DNA of 64,000 nt from the NCBI RefSeq assembly GCF_001426265.1, contig NZ_LMDG01000023.1, forward strand, positions 23,825 through 87,824, in the 5' to 3' direction. How positions within the stretch are numbered: position 1 is the first letter of the stretch; every line of letters starts with the position of its first letter. Position numbers and translations under genes: made by a program. Under the pieces are notes generated by a model. It had not been told where the DNA came from. It was given only the letters and a program-made list of their open reading frames with translations, and searched no databases. The DNA is from Rhizobium sp. Root1220. Its GTDB lineage: Bacteria > Pseudomonadota > Alphaproteobacteria > Rhizobiales > Rhizobiaceae. This document shows positions 1 through 8,587 of the stretch, piece by piece.

Positions 1-1
1 G

Positions 2-682
2 AAGAACCCGCTCACCTCTCTGCGCAGCGCTGTCGAAACGCTGCCTCTCGCCAAGACGGACGAGTCCAAGAAACGTCTCATGGATGTTATCCAGCATGAC
101 GTTCGGCGCCTCGATCGTCTGATCAGCGACATCTCGGACGCCTCCCGCCTCGATGCAGAGCTTGCCCGCGTCGACGCCGGCTCGGTTGACCTTGAGATAT
201 TGCTGCGCGATCTCGTCGATGTTTCGCGCCAGATCCGTAGTCGCAAGAAAGAGGTTCAGATCGAATACGCCATCGAGCGAAAGCCGGGCGTCAAGACCCG
301 TTTCGTGGTGAGCGGCCATGATCTGCGGATTGGCCAGATCATCACCAACCTGATCGAGAATGGGCGTTCCTTCGTGTCTGACAAGGACGGCAAGATAACC
401 GTCAGGCTGGTGCGGACCCGCTCGCGCTGCGTCGTTTACATCGAAGACAATGGGCCAGGCATCCAGGCCGAGGATATCGACCGCATCTTCGAACGCTTCT
501 ACACCGACCGACCGGAAGCCGAAGGTTTTGGTCAGAACTCGGGGCTTGGGCTGTCGATCAGCCGGCAAATCGCCGAAGCACATGGCGGGTCGCTTCGTGC
601 AGAAAACATCATCGACCCCGAGACCGACAAGATTGTCGGCGCCCGTTTCATTCTTGCTTTGCCCGTCGACCCCGCGGCATGA
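2..682 (+). CDS. chvG: Sensor histidine kinase ChvG/ExoS, C-terminal part (cut by window start)
   Basis: Only the last 226 residues lie in the window; the frame is open from base 2. What is visible is the end of the dimerisation/phosphoacceptor domain just after the H box (KNPLTSLRSAVETL) and a complete HATPase_c domain: N box IITNLIENGRSF, G1 box EDNGPGIQ, F box IFERFYTDRP and G2 box NSGLGLSISRQI. In Rhizobiaceae this kinase with response regulator ChvI (not in the window) senses acid or envelope stress at the inner membrane and controls exopolysaccharide, motility and virulence genes. Assignment to ChvG rests on these boxes plus the downstream hprK-EIIA-HPr order that is typical of this locus. 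The stop overlaps the hprK start by 4 bases, suggesting translational coupling. Confidence 0.88.
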   Translation, partial: KNPLTSLRSAVETLPLAKTDESKKRLMDVIQHDVRRLDRLISDISDASRLDAELARVDAGSVDLEILLRDLVDVSRQIRSRKKEVQIEYAIERKPGVKTRFVVSGHDLRIGQIITNLIENGRSFVSDKDGKITVRLVRTRSRCVVYIEDNGPGIQAEDIDRIFERFYTDRPEAEGFGQNSGLGLSISRQIAEAHGGSLRAENIIDPETDKIVGARFILALPVDPAA

Positions 683-1131
683 TGAATGCTCCCACCAACG
701 TCCACGCGACTGCCGTCGTGGTCGGCAAGACCGGGCTTTTGTTTGTGGGGCCTTCGGGATGGGGAAAATCGATGCTCGCCTTTGCCTGTATCAGCGAAGC
801 TCAGCGCCTTGGTATCGCCGCGGTTCTTGTCGCCGACGATCAGGTTCTGATCTCGCAACGCGGCGGCGATGTGATTGCAGAATGCCCAGCCTCGATCGCG
901 GGACTGATGGAATTGCGCGGCACGGGCATCGTTCGTCTGCCGCACATCACTGAAGCCCCTATGCATTATGCGGTTCTTCCCGGCAGCACTTCAGGCGAAG
1001 ACCGCGTTCCGCCAGAGGGAGAACGCGCGACCATTGCCAGCGGCATCGATCTGCCTGCCCTCAGGTTGCTGTCCAACACCCCTCTGCCGCTGGCAGTATT
1101 AATGGCAAAGGCACTGGATATAGGACGATAA
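679..1131 (+). CDS. hprK: HPr kinase/phosphorylase, short alphaproteobacterial form
   Basis: 150 residues, about half the length of the Firmicutes enzyme: the N-terminal domain is absent and only the P-loop catalytic domain remains, as is usual in Alphaproteobacteria. A Walker A motif GPSGWGKS lies at residues 24-31, an acidic VADDQV segment at 51-56 and the HprK signature ELRGTGIV further on. The enzyme phosphorylates and dephosphorylates HPr on a serine in the cytoplasm. The start overlaps the chvG stop (ATGA), so it is probably co-translated with the ChvG kinase. EIIA and HPr, its substrate, follow after a 153-base gap. Confidence 0.9.
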   Translation: MMNAPTNVHATAVVVGKTGLLFVGPSGWGKSMLAFACISEAQRLGIAAVLVADDQVLISQRGGDVIAECPASIAGLMELRGTGIVRLPHITEAPMHYAVLPGSTSGEDRVPPEGERATIASGIDLPALRLLSNTPLPLAVLMAKALDIGR

Positions 1132-1284
1132 TGCCCGCTAAATCAGCAAATCCAGCCGATAAAGTCTGATTTTTGTCTTGCACTTCGACTTTTCATCGCC
1201 AAGATGTGCCCCCACGGTGGACGCGATTGCTGCATTGCGATATTGGGCCCTCCGTTTGAATACGTTACTAGGAGCAGTAATATC

Positions 1285-1686
1285 ATGATCGGACTTGTGC
1301 TTGTCACGCATGGCAAGCTGGCTGAAGAGTTTCGTCATGCGGTCGAACACGTCGTCGGTCCTCAGAAATTCATCGAAACGGTCTGCATCGGTCCCGAAGA
1401 CGACATGGATCAGAGGCGTCAGGATATTCTGGAAGCAGTGACAGCCGCAGATGATGGCCATGGGGTGGTCATTCTGACGGACATGTTCGGCGGCACGCCT
1501 TCCAACCTGGCGATATCGGTCATGAGCAGCGGCCATACCGAGGTTATTGCCGGTATGAATTTGCCGATGCTGATCAAGCTTGCGGGCGTGCGCGGTGAAA
1601 ACAACATGGAAAAGGCGCTGGTCGAAGCGTCCGAAGCCGGCCGCAAATACATCAATGTGGCCAGCCGCGTTCTGAGCGGCAAATAA
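1285..1686 (+). CDS. ptsM: PTS EIIA component, mannose family (regulatory PTS)
   Basis: 133 residues. The start at 1285 is preferred over the upstream in-frame ATG at 1204 because AGGAG (1270-1274) sits 10 bases before it and the protein then begins MIGLVLVTHGKLAEEF, the canonical EIIA-Man fold start with phospho-acceptor His9. The DMFGGTPSNLA loop typical of the family is present. No sugar permease (EIIB/EIIC) gene is adjacent, so by analogy to other Alphaproteobacteria this EIIA acts in phosphoryl signalling rather than sugar uptake. The stop overlaps the HPr start by one base. Also annotated manX or EIIA-Man in related genomes. Confidence 0.88.
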   Translation: MIGLVLVTHGKLAEEFRHAVEHVVGPQKFIETVCIGPEDDMDQRRQDILEAVTAADDGHGVVILTDMFGGTPSNLAISVMSSGHTEVIAGMNLPMLIKLAGVRGENNMEKALVEASEAGRKYINVASRVLSGK

Positions 1687-1979
1687 TGAGCTCCCCCGCC
1701 ATGACATCCCCGCTCCTCCGCGAAATCCTCATCATCAACAAGCGGGGCTTGCACGCGCGCGCTTCGGCCAAGTTCGTCCAGACGGTCGAGAATTTCGATG
1801 CTGCTATTACCGTGTCGAAGGATGGGATGACGGTCGGCGGAACCTCGATCATGGGCTTGATGATGCTCGCGGCGAGCCCGGGCTCCAGCGTTGTGGTATC
1901 CGCCAGCGGCAACCAGGCCGCTCAGGCGCTGGAAGCACTTGATCAGCTTATTCAGAACAAGTTTGGCGAAGAAATTTAG
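1686..1979 (+). CDS. ptsH: Phosphocarrier protein HPr
   Basis: 97 residues, with about ten extra residues before the usual HPr start. The phospho-acceptor His23 is in the motif NKRGLHARASAKF, and the regulatory serine phosphorylated by HprK is Ser54 in GGTSIMGLMMLA. It carries phosphate from EI (PtsP, not in window) to EIIA. The TAATG overlap with the EIIA gene argues for a shared transcript. MTSPLLREI, with an internal ATG at residue 6, could be an alternative start. Confidence 0.92.
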   Translation: MSSPAMTSPLLREILIINKRGLHARASAKFVQTVENFDAAITVSKDGMTVGGTSIMGLMMLAASPGSSVVVSASGNQAAQALEALDQLIQNKFGEEI

Positions 1980-2000
1980 CGCCTTCGAGCACATATAAAC

Positions 2001-2020
2001 ATATAAAGACTTCTTTATAT
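2001..2020. promoter_or_regulatory. Perfect inverted repeat upstream of ahcY, probable SAM/SAH-responsive operator
   Basis: ATATAAAGA-CT-TCTTTATAT: two perfect 9-base arms with a 2-base centre, in an otherwise GC-rich genome, 22 bases after the ptsH stop and about 125 bases before ahcY. The form fits binding by a dimeric winged-helix regulator. It resembles, from memory, the operator of the ArsR-type methionine-cycle regulator (SamR group) described for Rhizobiales; that identity is inferred from motif similarity and target gene only. Confidence 0.6.
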
Positions 2021-2144
2021 CATTGTTGCCTTCGTCATGGAAGCCTGCTAAACGGCTGGAATACCCGCGCCCTGCGCGGAGCCTTTCACCGCGCGACCCC
2101 TTTTCGCGCCTTGCCTTTTGAGACGCTTTTCAGGTGGAGAACCA

Positions 2145-3545
2145 ATGAGCACTGAAAAAGATTATGTCGTCGCCGACATCGGCCTCGCAGACTTCGGCCG
2201 CAAGGAAATCACGATCGCTGAAACCGAAATGCCGGGGCTGATGTCCTGCCGCGAAGAATTCGGCACGACCAAGCCGCTCAAGGGCGCGCGCATCACCGGC
2301 TCGCTGCACATGACGATCCAGACGGCGGTGCTGATCGAGACGCTGGTCGCGCTCGGGGCCGAAGTCCGTTGGGCCTCGTGCAACATCTTCTCGACGCAGG
2401 ACCATGCCGCTGCTGCCATTGCAGCCTCCGGCGTTCCTGTTTTCGCCATCAAGGGCGAGTCGCTGCATGACTACTGGATCTACACCGACAAGATCTTCCA
2501 GTGGGCCGATGGCGGCCTCTCCAACATGATCCTCGACGATGGCGGCGATGCCACCATGTACATCCTGCTCGGCGCCCGTGCCGAGGCCGGTGAGGACGTG
2601 CTGTCGAACCCGCATTCGGAAGAAGAAGAAATCCTCTTCGCACAGATCAAGAAGCGCCTTGCCGCTTCGCCGGGCTGGTTCACCAAGCAGCGCGATGCGA
2701 TCAAGGGTGTGACCGAAGAAACCACCACGGGCGTCAACCGCCTTTATCAGCTCAGCCAGAAGGGCCTTCTTCCCTTCCCTGCGATCAACGTCAACGATTC
2801 GGTCACCAAGTCGAAGTTCGACAACAAGTACGGCTGCAAGGAATCGCTGGTCGACGGCATCCGCCGTGGCACCGACGTGATGATGGCCGGCAAGGTCGCT
2901 GTCGTCTGCGGTTACGGCGACGTCGGCAAGGGTTCTGCTGCATCGCTTCTCGGTGCCGGCGCCCGCGTCAAGGTTACGGAGGTCGATCCGATCTGCGCAC
3001 TGCAGGCTGCGATGGACGGTTTCGAAGTCGTCACGCTCGAGGACGTGGTGTCTTCGGCCGACATCTTCATCACCACGACCGGCAACAAGGACGTCATCCG
3101 CATCGACCACATGCGCGCTATGAAGGACATGGCGATCGTCGGCAACATCGGCCACTTCGACAACGAAATCGAAGTTGCGTCGCTACGTAACCTGAAGTGG
3201 ACCAACATCAAGCCGCAAGTCGACCTGATCGAGTTCCCGAAGGGCAACCGCATTATCCTTCTCTCGGAAGGCCGCCTGCTGAACCTCGGCAACGCAACGG
3301 GCCACCCGTCCTTCGTCATGTCGGCTTCGTTCACCAACCAGACGCTGGCGCAGATCGAGCTGTTCACCAAGCCCGACCAGTACCAGAACCAGGTCTACAT
3401 CCTGCCGAAGCACCTCGACGAGAAGGTCGCTCGCCTGCATCTCGAAAAGCTCGGCGTGAAGCTGACGCAACTTTCTGAGGAGCAAGCCGCCTATATCGGC
3501 GTAGCGCCCAAGGGTCCATTCAAGTCGGACCACTACAGATATTAA
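2145..3545 (+). CDS. ahcY: Adenosylhomocysteinase (S-adenosyl-L-homocysteine hydrolase)
   Basis: 466 residues, normal for the long bacterial enzyme. The start is set by AGGTGGAG at 2132-2139; an upstream in-frame start at 2118 lacks this. It cleaves S-adenosylhomocysteine reversibly to homocysteine and adenosine, keeping the methyl cycle running. Visible features are the substrate-domain start [16 protein letters not shown], the NAD-binding Rossmann motif [13 protein letters not shown], the catalytic region [11 protein letters not shown] and the C-terminal KSDHYRY that completes the NAD site of the neighbouring subunit. It is a monocistronic unit: own operator upstream and a strong terminator immediately downstream. 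Confidence 0.97.
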   Translation: MSTEKDYVVADIGLADFGRKEITIAETEMPGLMSCREEFGTTKPLKGARITGSLHMTIQTAVLIETLVALGAEVRWASCNIFSTQDHAAAAIAASGVPVFAIKGESLHDYWIYTDKIFQWADGGLSNMILDDGGDATMYILLGARAEAGEDVLSNPHSEEEEILFAQIKKRLAASPGWFTKQRDAIKGVTEETTTGVNRLYQLSQKGLLPFPAINVNDSVTKSKFDNKYGCKESLVDGIRRGTDVMMAGKVAVVCGYGDVGKGSAASLLGAGARVKVTEVDPICALQAAMDGFEVVTLEDVVSSADIFITTTGNKDVIRIDHMRAMKDMAIVGNIGHFDNEIEVASLRNLKWTNIKPQVDLIEFPKGNRIILLSEGRLLNLGNATGHPSFVMSASFTNQTLAQIELFTKPDQYQNQVYILPKHLDEKVARLHLEKLGVKLTQLSEEQAAYIGVAPKGPFKSDHYRY

Positions 3546-3573
3546 CCAAGATATCAATTTCCACAACATGTAG

Positions 3574-3612
3574 AGGGCGCGGCATTGACAAATGCCGCGC
3601 CCTTATTTTTTG
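3574..3612 (+). terminator. Rho-independent terminator of ahcY
   Basis: A 13-base perfect stem (AGGGCGCGGCATT / AATGCCGCGCCCT) with a GACA tetraloop is followed by TATTTTTT. It begins 28 bases after the ahcY stop and isolates ahcY from the sensor kinase gene. Confidence 0.93.
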
Positions 3613-3670
3613 GTGCGCACCTTCCCGCCGATTCCCTTCCGAAGTATTGTTTTAGAACTCGATTCGGGCC

Positions 3671-3684
3671 ACGGACGCGTCCGT
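3671..3684. promoter_or_regulatory. 14-base perfect palindrome in kinase leader
   Basis: ACGGACGCGTCCGT is a perfect palindrome between the ahcY terminator and the sensor kinase start, 62 bases upstream of the chosen ATG. It could be an operator; no regulator is suggested by the neighbours, and chance in GC-rich DNA cannot be excluded. Confidence 0.3.
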
Positions 3685-3746
3685 TTGCTTCGAAAATGGG
3701 ATGTCTTGTCGTAATGCGGCACATGAGGGACGGAGACATACCGCGC

Positions 3747-6329
3747 ATGTCGGAAATGATGCACAGCCTGGTCAAACAGGCAGAGGACGGCGCTCATGCC
3801 TCTCCCTGCCCGCTTCCCCCGGCTAGAGAGATACCGGTCGGCCCAATCAGGGCATCGACATGGAAACCAGGGCTGTTGACCCGCGTGGTGAAGATATTTG
3901 CTGCGGGTACCGCCATTGCATCGACTGCCCGGCCAGTGCTCGCGCAGGCCGAAGCGGAAGCGATTGTGTCCGCTCATCTTTTCACATCCACACAAGTTGT
4001 CGGCCTTTCCGTCGTGATCGGCGTGATTTCGGCGGCTCTGCTCTCCACACTGTGGGTCGTTCGCCAGCGCGGCAACCTTGAAAGCGAGAGCCGCCAAATC
4101 CGGTCGGCACTTTCCGATGCGCAGCAACGCATCTCCCAGTACCAAGCACTGATCGCCGACAAGAACCGCCGCATCGTCATCTGGGATGGTGACGAGCGTC
4201 CTGAGTTGCTGGGCCAGCTACCAGCCGAAACCGGCGCACCCCAGGACAACGAATTTCTGGCCTTCGGCCTGTGGTTGAAACCGCGTTCGGCATCAGAACT
4301 CGACAGATCGATAGACCGTCTTCGCCAGTCGGCCCACAGCTTCGACATGGTCGTGGAAACCTATCGCGACGAGATCCTTGAAGCGCAGGGACGCGTGTCC
4401 GGCGGCCGCGCCTTCGTTCGCTTCGTCGCCCTCAACAATCTTCGCGCCGAGCTTGCAGAGCTGAAGATCGAGCGCGACCGGCTCATGGGCTCGATTTCGG
4501 CATTCCAGGGCCTGCTTGATTCCATCGATCTGCCTGCGTGGCAACGCGATACCGAGGGACGGCTGACATGGGTCAACCACGCCTATGGTGACGCCGTGGA
4601 AGCAAGCTCGCCGGCGCAGGCGGTCGACGAAAGCCGAGAATTCCTCACGACGATCGCACGCGAGCGTATTCGCGCCACCTCCACGCCAGAATCGCCCTTT
4701 CACGACAAGATCTCGACCGTTGTCAGCGGCAACCGAACGTTTTTCGACGTGGTTGACGTCAAGGTTCCGAGTGGCTCGGCCGGGATAGCTGTCGATGTCT
4801 CCGGCATCGAGGCCGTGCGCGCCGAGTTGGAGCGCACGCTGAAGAGCCATGCTGAGACGCTCGATCATCTGGCAACGCCGGTTGCGATCTTCGATGGCGA
4901 GCGGCGACTGCAATTCTACAACCAGGCCTTCGTTTCGCTCTGGGAGCTTGATATCGCCTTCCTGGAAGCCCGGCCGGACAATGCTGAACTGCTGGAGCGT
5001 CTGCGCGCCGCCAAGAAGCTGCCGGATCAGCTTAACTGGAAGACCTGGAAGGAGACCGCCCTCTCGGTCTATCGCGCGCTCGATACCCAGTCCGATCTCT
5101 GGCATCTCCCCAACGGTCAGACGCTGCGTGTCTTCGCAACCGCCCATCCTCAGGGTGGTGCGACTTGGGTCTTCGAGAACCTAACCGAACAGGTCGACCT
5201 CGAGACACGTTACAATACGCTGCTTAAAGTACAGGGCGAGACCATCGACCACCTTTCCGAAGGCGTTGCGGTGTTCGGAGCTGACGGACGCATCCGCCTT
5301 TCGAACCCCGCCTTCCGCGCCCTTTGGGGTATCACCGAGGTCGAGGCCAAGCCCGGAACGCATATTCGCGCGCTGGGCGAGGCGTGTGCGCCGTCCTATG
5401 ACCGGCCGGATGGCTGGAAGGCTTTTGCCGAACTGATTACCAGCTTCGACGACGAGCGGCGCTCCAGCCAGGGAACGCTTGAACTGTTCTCCGGCCTTGT
5501 CCTTGACTACGCGATCATACCGCTGCCGAACGCCCAGACGATGTTGACCTTCGTCAACATGACGGACAGCGTTCGCGCAGAACGCGCGCTGACCGAGAAA
5601 AACGAAGCGCTGCGCAAGGCCGACGAATTGAAGAACGATTTCGTCCAGCACGTTTCCTACGAACTGCGTTCACCGCTTACCAATATCATCGGCTTCACCG
5701 ACCTCTTGCGCACGCCCGGCGTTGGCGAGTTCAATGAACGACAGGCCGAGTATATCGATCACATCTCGACATCCTCATCGGTGCTGCTGACGCTGGTGAA
5801 CGACATTCTCGATCTGGCGACCGTCGATGCCGGGATCATGCGGTTGAACTATTCCGAGATCGATCTCGGCGACCTGCTCGACGACGTGTCGATCCAGATC
5901 GCCGACCGGCTTCAGGAGAGCAGCGTAACGCTGGAGATCATCGCGCCCGCCCGCCTTGGATCAATTGTCGCAGACCCGCAGCGACTGAAGCAGATTCTGG
6001 TCAAGCTTTTGTCAAATGCGGCGAATTTCTCGCCGGAAGGCGCTGCAATCTCGTTGAAGTGCCAGCGCGAGGGGACTGACTTCGTTTTTTCCGTCAGCGA
6101 TCACGGCCCCGGAATCGCGCAGGACGTGATCTCCAACGTCTTCGACCGCTTCGCCACCGGCGCAAAGAGCGGCAAACGCGGTGGCGCCGGACTGGGTCTT
6201 TCCATCGTCGACAGTTTCGTCAACCTGCATAACGGCCAGGTCGCGATCGACAGCCAAGCGGGCAAGGGAACGACCGTAACCTGCCGCATTCCCTCCGCCA
6301 ATCTGCCTTCCTCAGTCGCCGCCGAATGA
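3747..6329 (+). CDS. Membrane PAS-domain sensor histidine kinase (orphan)
   Basis: 860 residues from the ATG at 3747, which has GGAG at 3732-3735; in-frame starts further upstream (for example 3714) are possible. A hydrophobic stretch lies around residues 44-65 and a clear transmembrane helix around 82-105, followed by a charged coiled coil. PAS-like repeats follow (segments near LPAWQRDTEGRLTWVNHAYG, TPVAIFDGERRLQFYNQAF and EGVAVFGADGRIRLSNPAF). The transmitter has the H box FVQHVSYELRSPL with His635, N box KLLSNAANFSPEG, G1 VSDHGPGIA and G2 GGAGLGLSIV. No response regulator gene is adjacent. The architecture recalls PdhS/DivJ-like cell-cycle kinases of Alphaproteobacteria, but I cannot name the partner or signal. 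It shares the ATGA overlap with the next gene. Confidence 0.85.
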   Translation: MSEMMHSLVKQAEDGAHASPCPLPPAREIPVGPIRASTWKPGLLTRVVKIFAAGTAIASTARPVLAQAEAEAIVSAHLFTSTQVVGLSVVIGVISAALLSTLWVVRQRGNLESESRQIRSALSDAQQRISQYQALIADKNRRIVIWDGDERPELLGQLPAETGAPQDNEFLAFGLWLKPRSASELDRSIDRLRQSAHSFDMVVETYRDEILEAQGRVSGGRAFVRFVALNNLRAELAELKIERDRLMGSISAFQGLLDSIDLPAWQRDTEGRLTWVNHAYGDAVEASSPAQAVDESREFLTTIARERIRATSTPESPFHDKISTVVSGNRTFFDVVDVKVPSGSAGIAVDVSGIEAVRAELERTLKSHAETLDHLATPVAIFDGERRLQFYNQAFVSLWELDIAFLEARPDNAELLERLRAAKKLPDQLNWKTWKETALSVYRALDTQSDLWHLPNGQTLRVFATAHPQGGATWVFENLTEQVDLETRYNTLLKVQGETIDHLSEGVAVFGADGRIRLSNPAFRALWGITEVEAKPGTHIRALGEACAPSYDRPDGWKAFAELITSFDDERRSSQGTLELFSGLVLDYAIIPLPNAQTMLTFVNMTDSVRAERALTEKNEALRKADELKNDFVQHVSYELRSPLTNIIGFTDLLRTPGVGEFNERQAEYIDHISTSSSVLLTLVNDILDLATVDAGIMRLNYSEIDLGDLLDDVSIQIADRLQESSVTLEIIAPARLGSIVADPQRLKQILVKLLSNAANFSPEGAAISLKCQREGTDFVFSVSDHGPGIAQDVISNVFDRFATGAKSGKRGGAGLGLSIVDSFVNLHNGQVAIDSQAGKGTTVTCRIPSANLPSSVAAE

Positions 6330-7840
6330 CAACGGCTACCGCCATCTCGCTCTATCTGGAGGATGAGGCGGAAACCCTGCGCCTCGGCGAAGACTTGGCA
6401 TTGGCGCTGAAGCCGGGCGATTGCCTTGCGCTTTCAGGCGAACTCGGTGCGGGAAAATCCGCTCTAGCCCGTGCGTTTCTGCGTGCACTCGCCGATGACG
6501 CCGAGCTGGAAGTACCGAGCCCGACCTTTACCCTGGTTCAGTCCTACGATCTGCGTATTCCGATCTCCCACTTCGATCTCTACCGGCTGGCCGATCCGGG
6601 AGAGCTGAACGAGCTTGGCTTCGAAGAAGCACTGCAGAGTGGCATCTGCCTTGTCGAGTGGCCTGAGATGGCCGACGGCGAAATGCCGGCAGATCGTATC
6701 ACCCTAAGACTCACCCACGAGGGTGCAGGGCGTCGGGTCACGATTGCGGCCTTGGGGAAACAGGCGTCCCGCATTCGACGGGTTCTTGCCATCCGCCAGT
6801 TTCTCGGCAAGGCGGGATTTCCAGAGGCTGAACGCAGGTTTCTGACCGGCGATGCATCTCTTCGCGCCTATGAAGCAGTCTACGCGGGCGATGGCATTCG
6901 TCGAATCCTGATGGATTGGCCGCCGCTGCCGGAAGGGCCGCCCGTTCTTGACGGCAAGCCCTACCCAAAGGTTGCGCACATTGCCGAGAACGCCTACCCC
7001 TTCGTGGCTATCGCCGCGGCGCTGCGCGACGATGGATTTGCCGCGCCGGAAATCTACGACGTCGACTATGACCAGGGAATCTTGCTGCTGGAGGATCTTG
7101 GCACCGACGGCGTTCTCGACGCTGCTGGCCGACCAATCCCCGAGCGCTATCGAGAAAGCGTTGCCTGCCTGGCAAAGCTGCATTCACACACGATACCGCA
7201 GGATATTCGTGTGTCCGACGCGCATATCCACCATATCCCGGATTTCGACCGAACCGCGATGAAGATGGAGGTTCGCCTCGTTCTGGACTGGCATCTGCCT
7301 TGGAGACGCGAAGGCGCGCCAGCAAGCGACGCCGAGCGGGATGACTATCTTGCGATATGGGACAGCCTGATCGACCAGCTGGAAACAGTAGAGAAAAATC
7401 TGCTGCTTCGCGATTTCCACTCACCCAATATCATCTGGCGCGGGAACGAGACCGGGGTTCGGCGGATCGGCTTGATTGATTTTCAGGATGCGATGATCGG
7501 CCCCACCGCCTATGATCTCGCCTCGATCACGCAGGATGCCCGCGTCACCATCGAACCCGACCTGTTCGACCAACTGATGGAGCACTACCTGTCGCTGCGA
7601 CGCGCTGGAGGGAATTTCGAGGAGGCGAGCTTCCTGAAGAGTTGGGCGATCATGTCGGCACAGCGCAACTGTAAGCTTGCCGGCCTCTGGGTTCGATTGA
7701 TGCAGCGCGACGGCAAGCCCGTCTACATGAAACATATGCCGCGCACGCTCTCGTATCTTGGGGTTGCCTTGAAGCACGAAGCGCTTGCCCCCTTGCGCGA
7801 CTGGTGCTTAAGGGCTGGAATAGTAACCAGCGAATCATAA
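6326..7840 (+). CDS. Fusion protein: TsaE (t6A ATPase) + AmgK-type sugar kinase
   Basis: 504 residues formed by two normally separate proteins. Residues about 1-150 are TsaE: Walker A GELGAGKS (38-45), SPTFTLVQSYD and HFDLYRL, the family's ATPase that assists TsaB/TsaD in making threonylcarbamoyl-adenosine in tRNA. Residues about 155-504 are an aminoglycoside-phosphotransferase-fold kinase with DFHSPN (catalytic Asp363) and IDFQDAMIGP (metal-binding Asp385), matching AmgK, which phosphorylates N-acetylmuramate/N-acetylglucosamine at the anomeric carbon in peptidoglycan recycling. MurU, the next enzyme of that pathway, follows 12 bases downstream, supporting the AmgK call. The start overlaps the sensor-kinase stop (ATGA). 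No stop or frameshift interrupts the join. Confidence 0.9.
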   Translation: MTTATAISLYLEDEAETLRLGEDLALALKPGDCLALSGELGAGKSALARAFLRALADDAELEVPSPTFTLVQSYDLRIPISHFDLYRLADPGELNELGFEEALQSGICLVEWPEMADGEMPADRITLRLTHEGAGRRVTIAALGKQASRIRRVLAIRQFLGKAGFPEAERRFLTGDASLRAYEAVYAGDGIRRILMDWPPLPEGPPVLDGKPYPKVAHIAENAYPFVAIAAALRDDGFAAPEIYDVDYDQGILLLEDLGTDGVLDAAGRPIPERYRESVACLAKLHSHTIPQDIRVSDAHIHHIPDFDRTAMKMEVRLVLDWHLPWRREGAPASDAERDDYLAIWDSLIDQLETVEKNLLLRDFHSPNIIWRGNETGVRRIGLIDFQDAMIGPTAYDLASITQDARVTIEPDLFDQLMEHYLSLRRAGGNFEEASFLKSWAIMSAQRNCKLAGLWVRLMQRDGKPVYMKHMPRTLSYLGVALKHEALAPLRDWCLRAGIVTSES

Positions 7841-7852
7841 GTTCCGGATGAT

Positions 7853-8584
7853 ATGACCATCAAACAAGCCATGGTGCTGGCTGCCGGTCTCGGCACCCGC
7901 ATGCGCCCGATTACCGATGCCATCCCCAAGCCGCTGGTGAAAATCGACGGCAAGGCCATGATTGACTACGCGCTGGATCTGCTTGTCGAAGCCGGCGTCG
8001 AAAAAGCGGTCGTAAATGTGCACCACCACGCTGACCAGATGCTGGAACATCTGCGTGGCTACAGGAGGCTTGAAGTCATCATTTCCGATGAGCGCGAGCG
8101 GCTGATGAACAGCGGCGGCGGCTTGGCGAAAGGCCTGAAGCTTCTTGAACCGGGCAACGTTTTCGTGACCAATGCCGATCTCTTCTGGATCGGCGAGCGT
8201 GCAGGCAAGCCGAGCAACCTTCGCCGCTTGGCCGGTATCTTCGATCCCTGCAGCATCGATATGGCGATGCTGTGCGTCAATCTCGAGGACACAACGGGAC
8301 ACAACGGCAAGAACGATTTTAACCTCTCGGCCGACGGCAAGCTCAACCGGTATGGCGAAGACAGCCAAGCCCCGGTCGTCTACGCCGGTGCGATCGCGAT
8401 GAACACGGCGTTCCTCGGCGATGCGCCAGCGGAGCCATTCAACCTCAACCTCTATTTCGACAAGGCGATCGCTCGCGGGCGGCTTTTCGGCATGGTTCTG
8501 GAGGGCCACTGGCTCACAGTCGGTACGCCCGAGGCGATCGGCGAAGCGGAGGAAACGATCCGACGTTATCGGACGTTTGCTTAG
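7853..8584 (+). CDS. murU: N-acetylmuramate-1-phosphate uridylyltransferase MurU
   Basis: 243 residues of nucleotidyltransferase fold: the N-terminal signature LAAGLGTRMRPIT followed by IPKPLVKIDGKAMIDY, then VTNADLFW for the metal-binding aspartate. In the recycling route it converts MurNAc-1-P plus UTP to UDP-MurNAc, bypassing the fosfomycin-sensitive de novo steps. Its position directly behind the AmgK domain is the main reason for preferring MurU over a generic sugar-1-phosphate nucleotidyltransferase. An ATG five bases upstream is out of frame; no strong ribosome site is visible. Confidence 0.82.
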   Translation: MTIKQAMVLAAGLGTRMRPITDAIPKPLVKIDGKAMIDYALDLLVEAGVEKAVVNVHHHADQMLEHLRGYRRLEVIISDERERLMNSGGGLAKGLKLLEPGNVFVTNADLFWIGERAGKPSNLRRLAGIFDPCSIDMAMLCVNLEDTTGHNGKNDFNLSADGKLNRYGEDSQAPVVYAGAIAMNTAFLGDAPAEPFNLNLYFDKAIARGRLFGMVLEGHWLTVGTPEAIGEAEETIRRYRTFA

Positions 8585-8587
8585 ACG

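Noticed and set aside
2021..2144. Possible SAM or SAH riboswitch in the ahcY leader
   Set aside because: The leader has a GCTAAA string reminiscent of SAM-II, but I could not pair the required stems or find the SAH-riboswitch core; the upstream protein-type operator explains control better.
2130..3155. Open frame of about 340 codons opposite ahcY
   Set aside because: Composition is Asp/Arg/His rich without motifs, as expected for the reverse of a highly biased gene.
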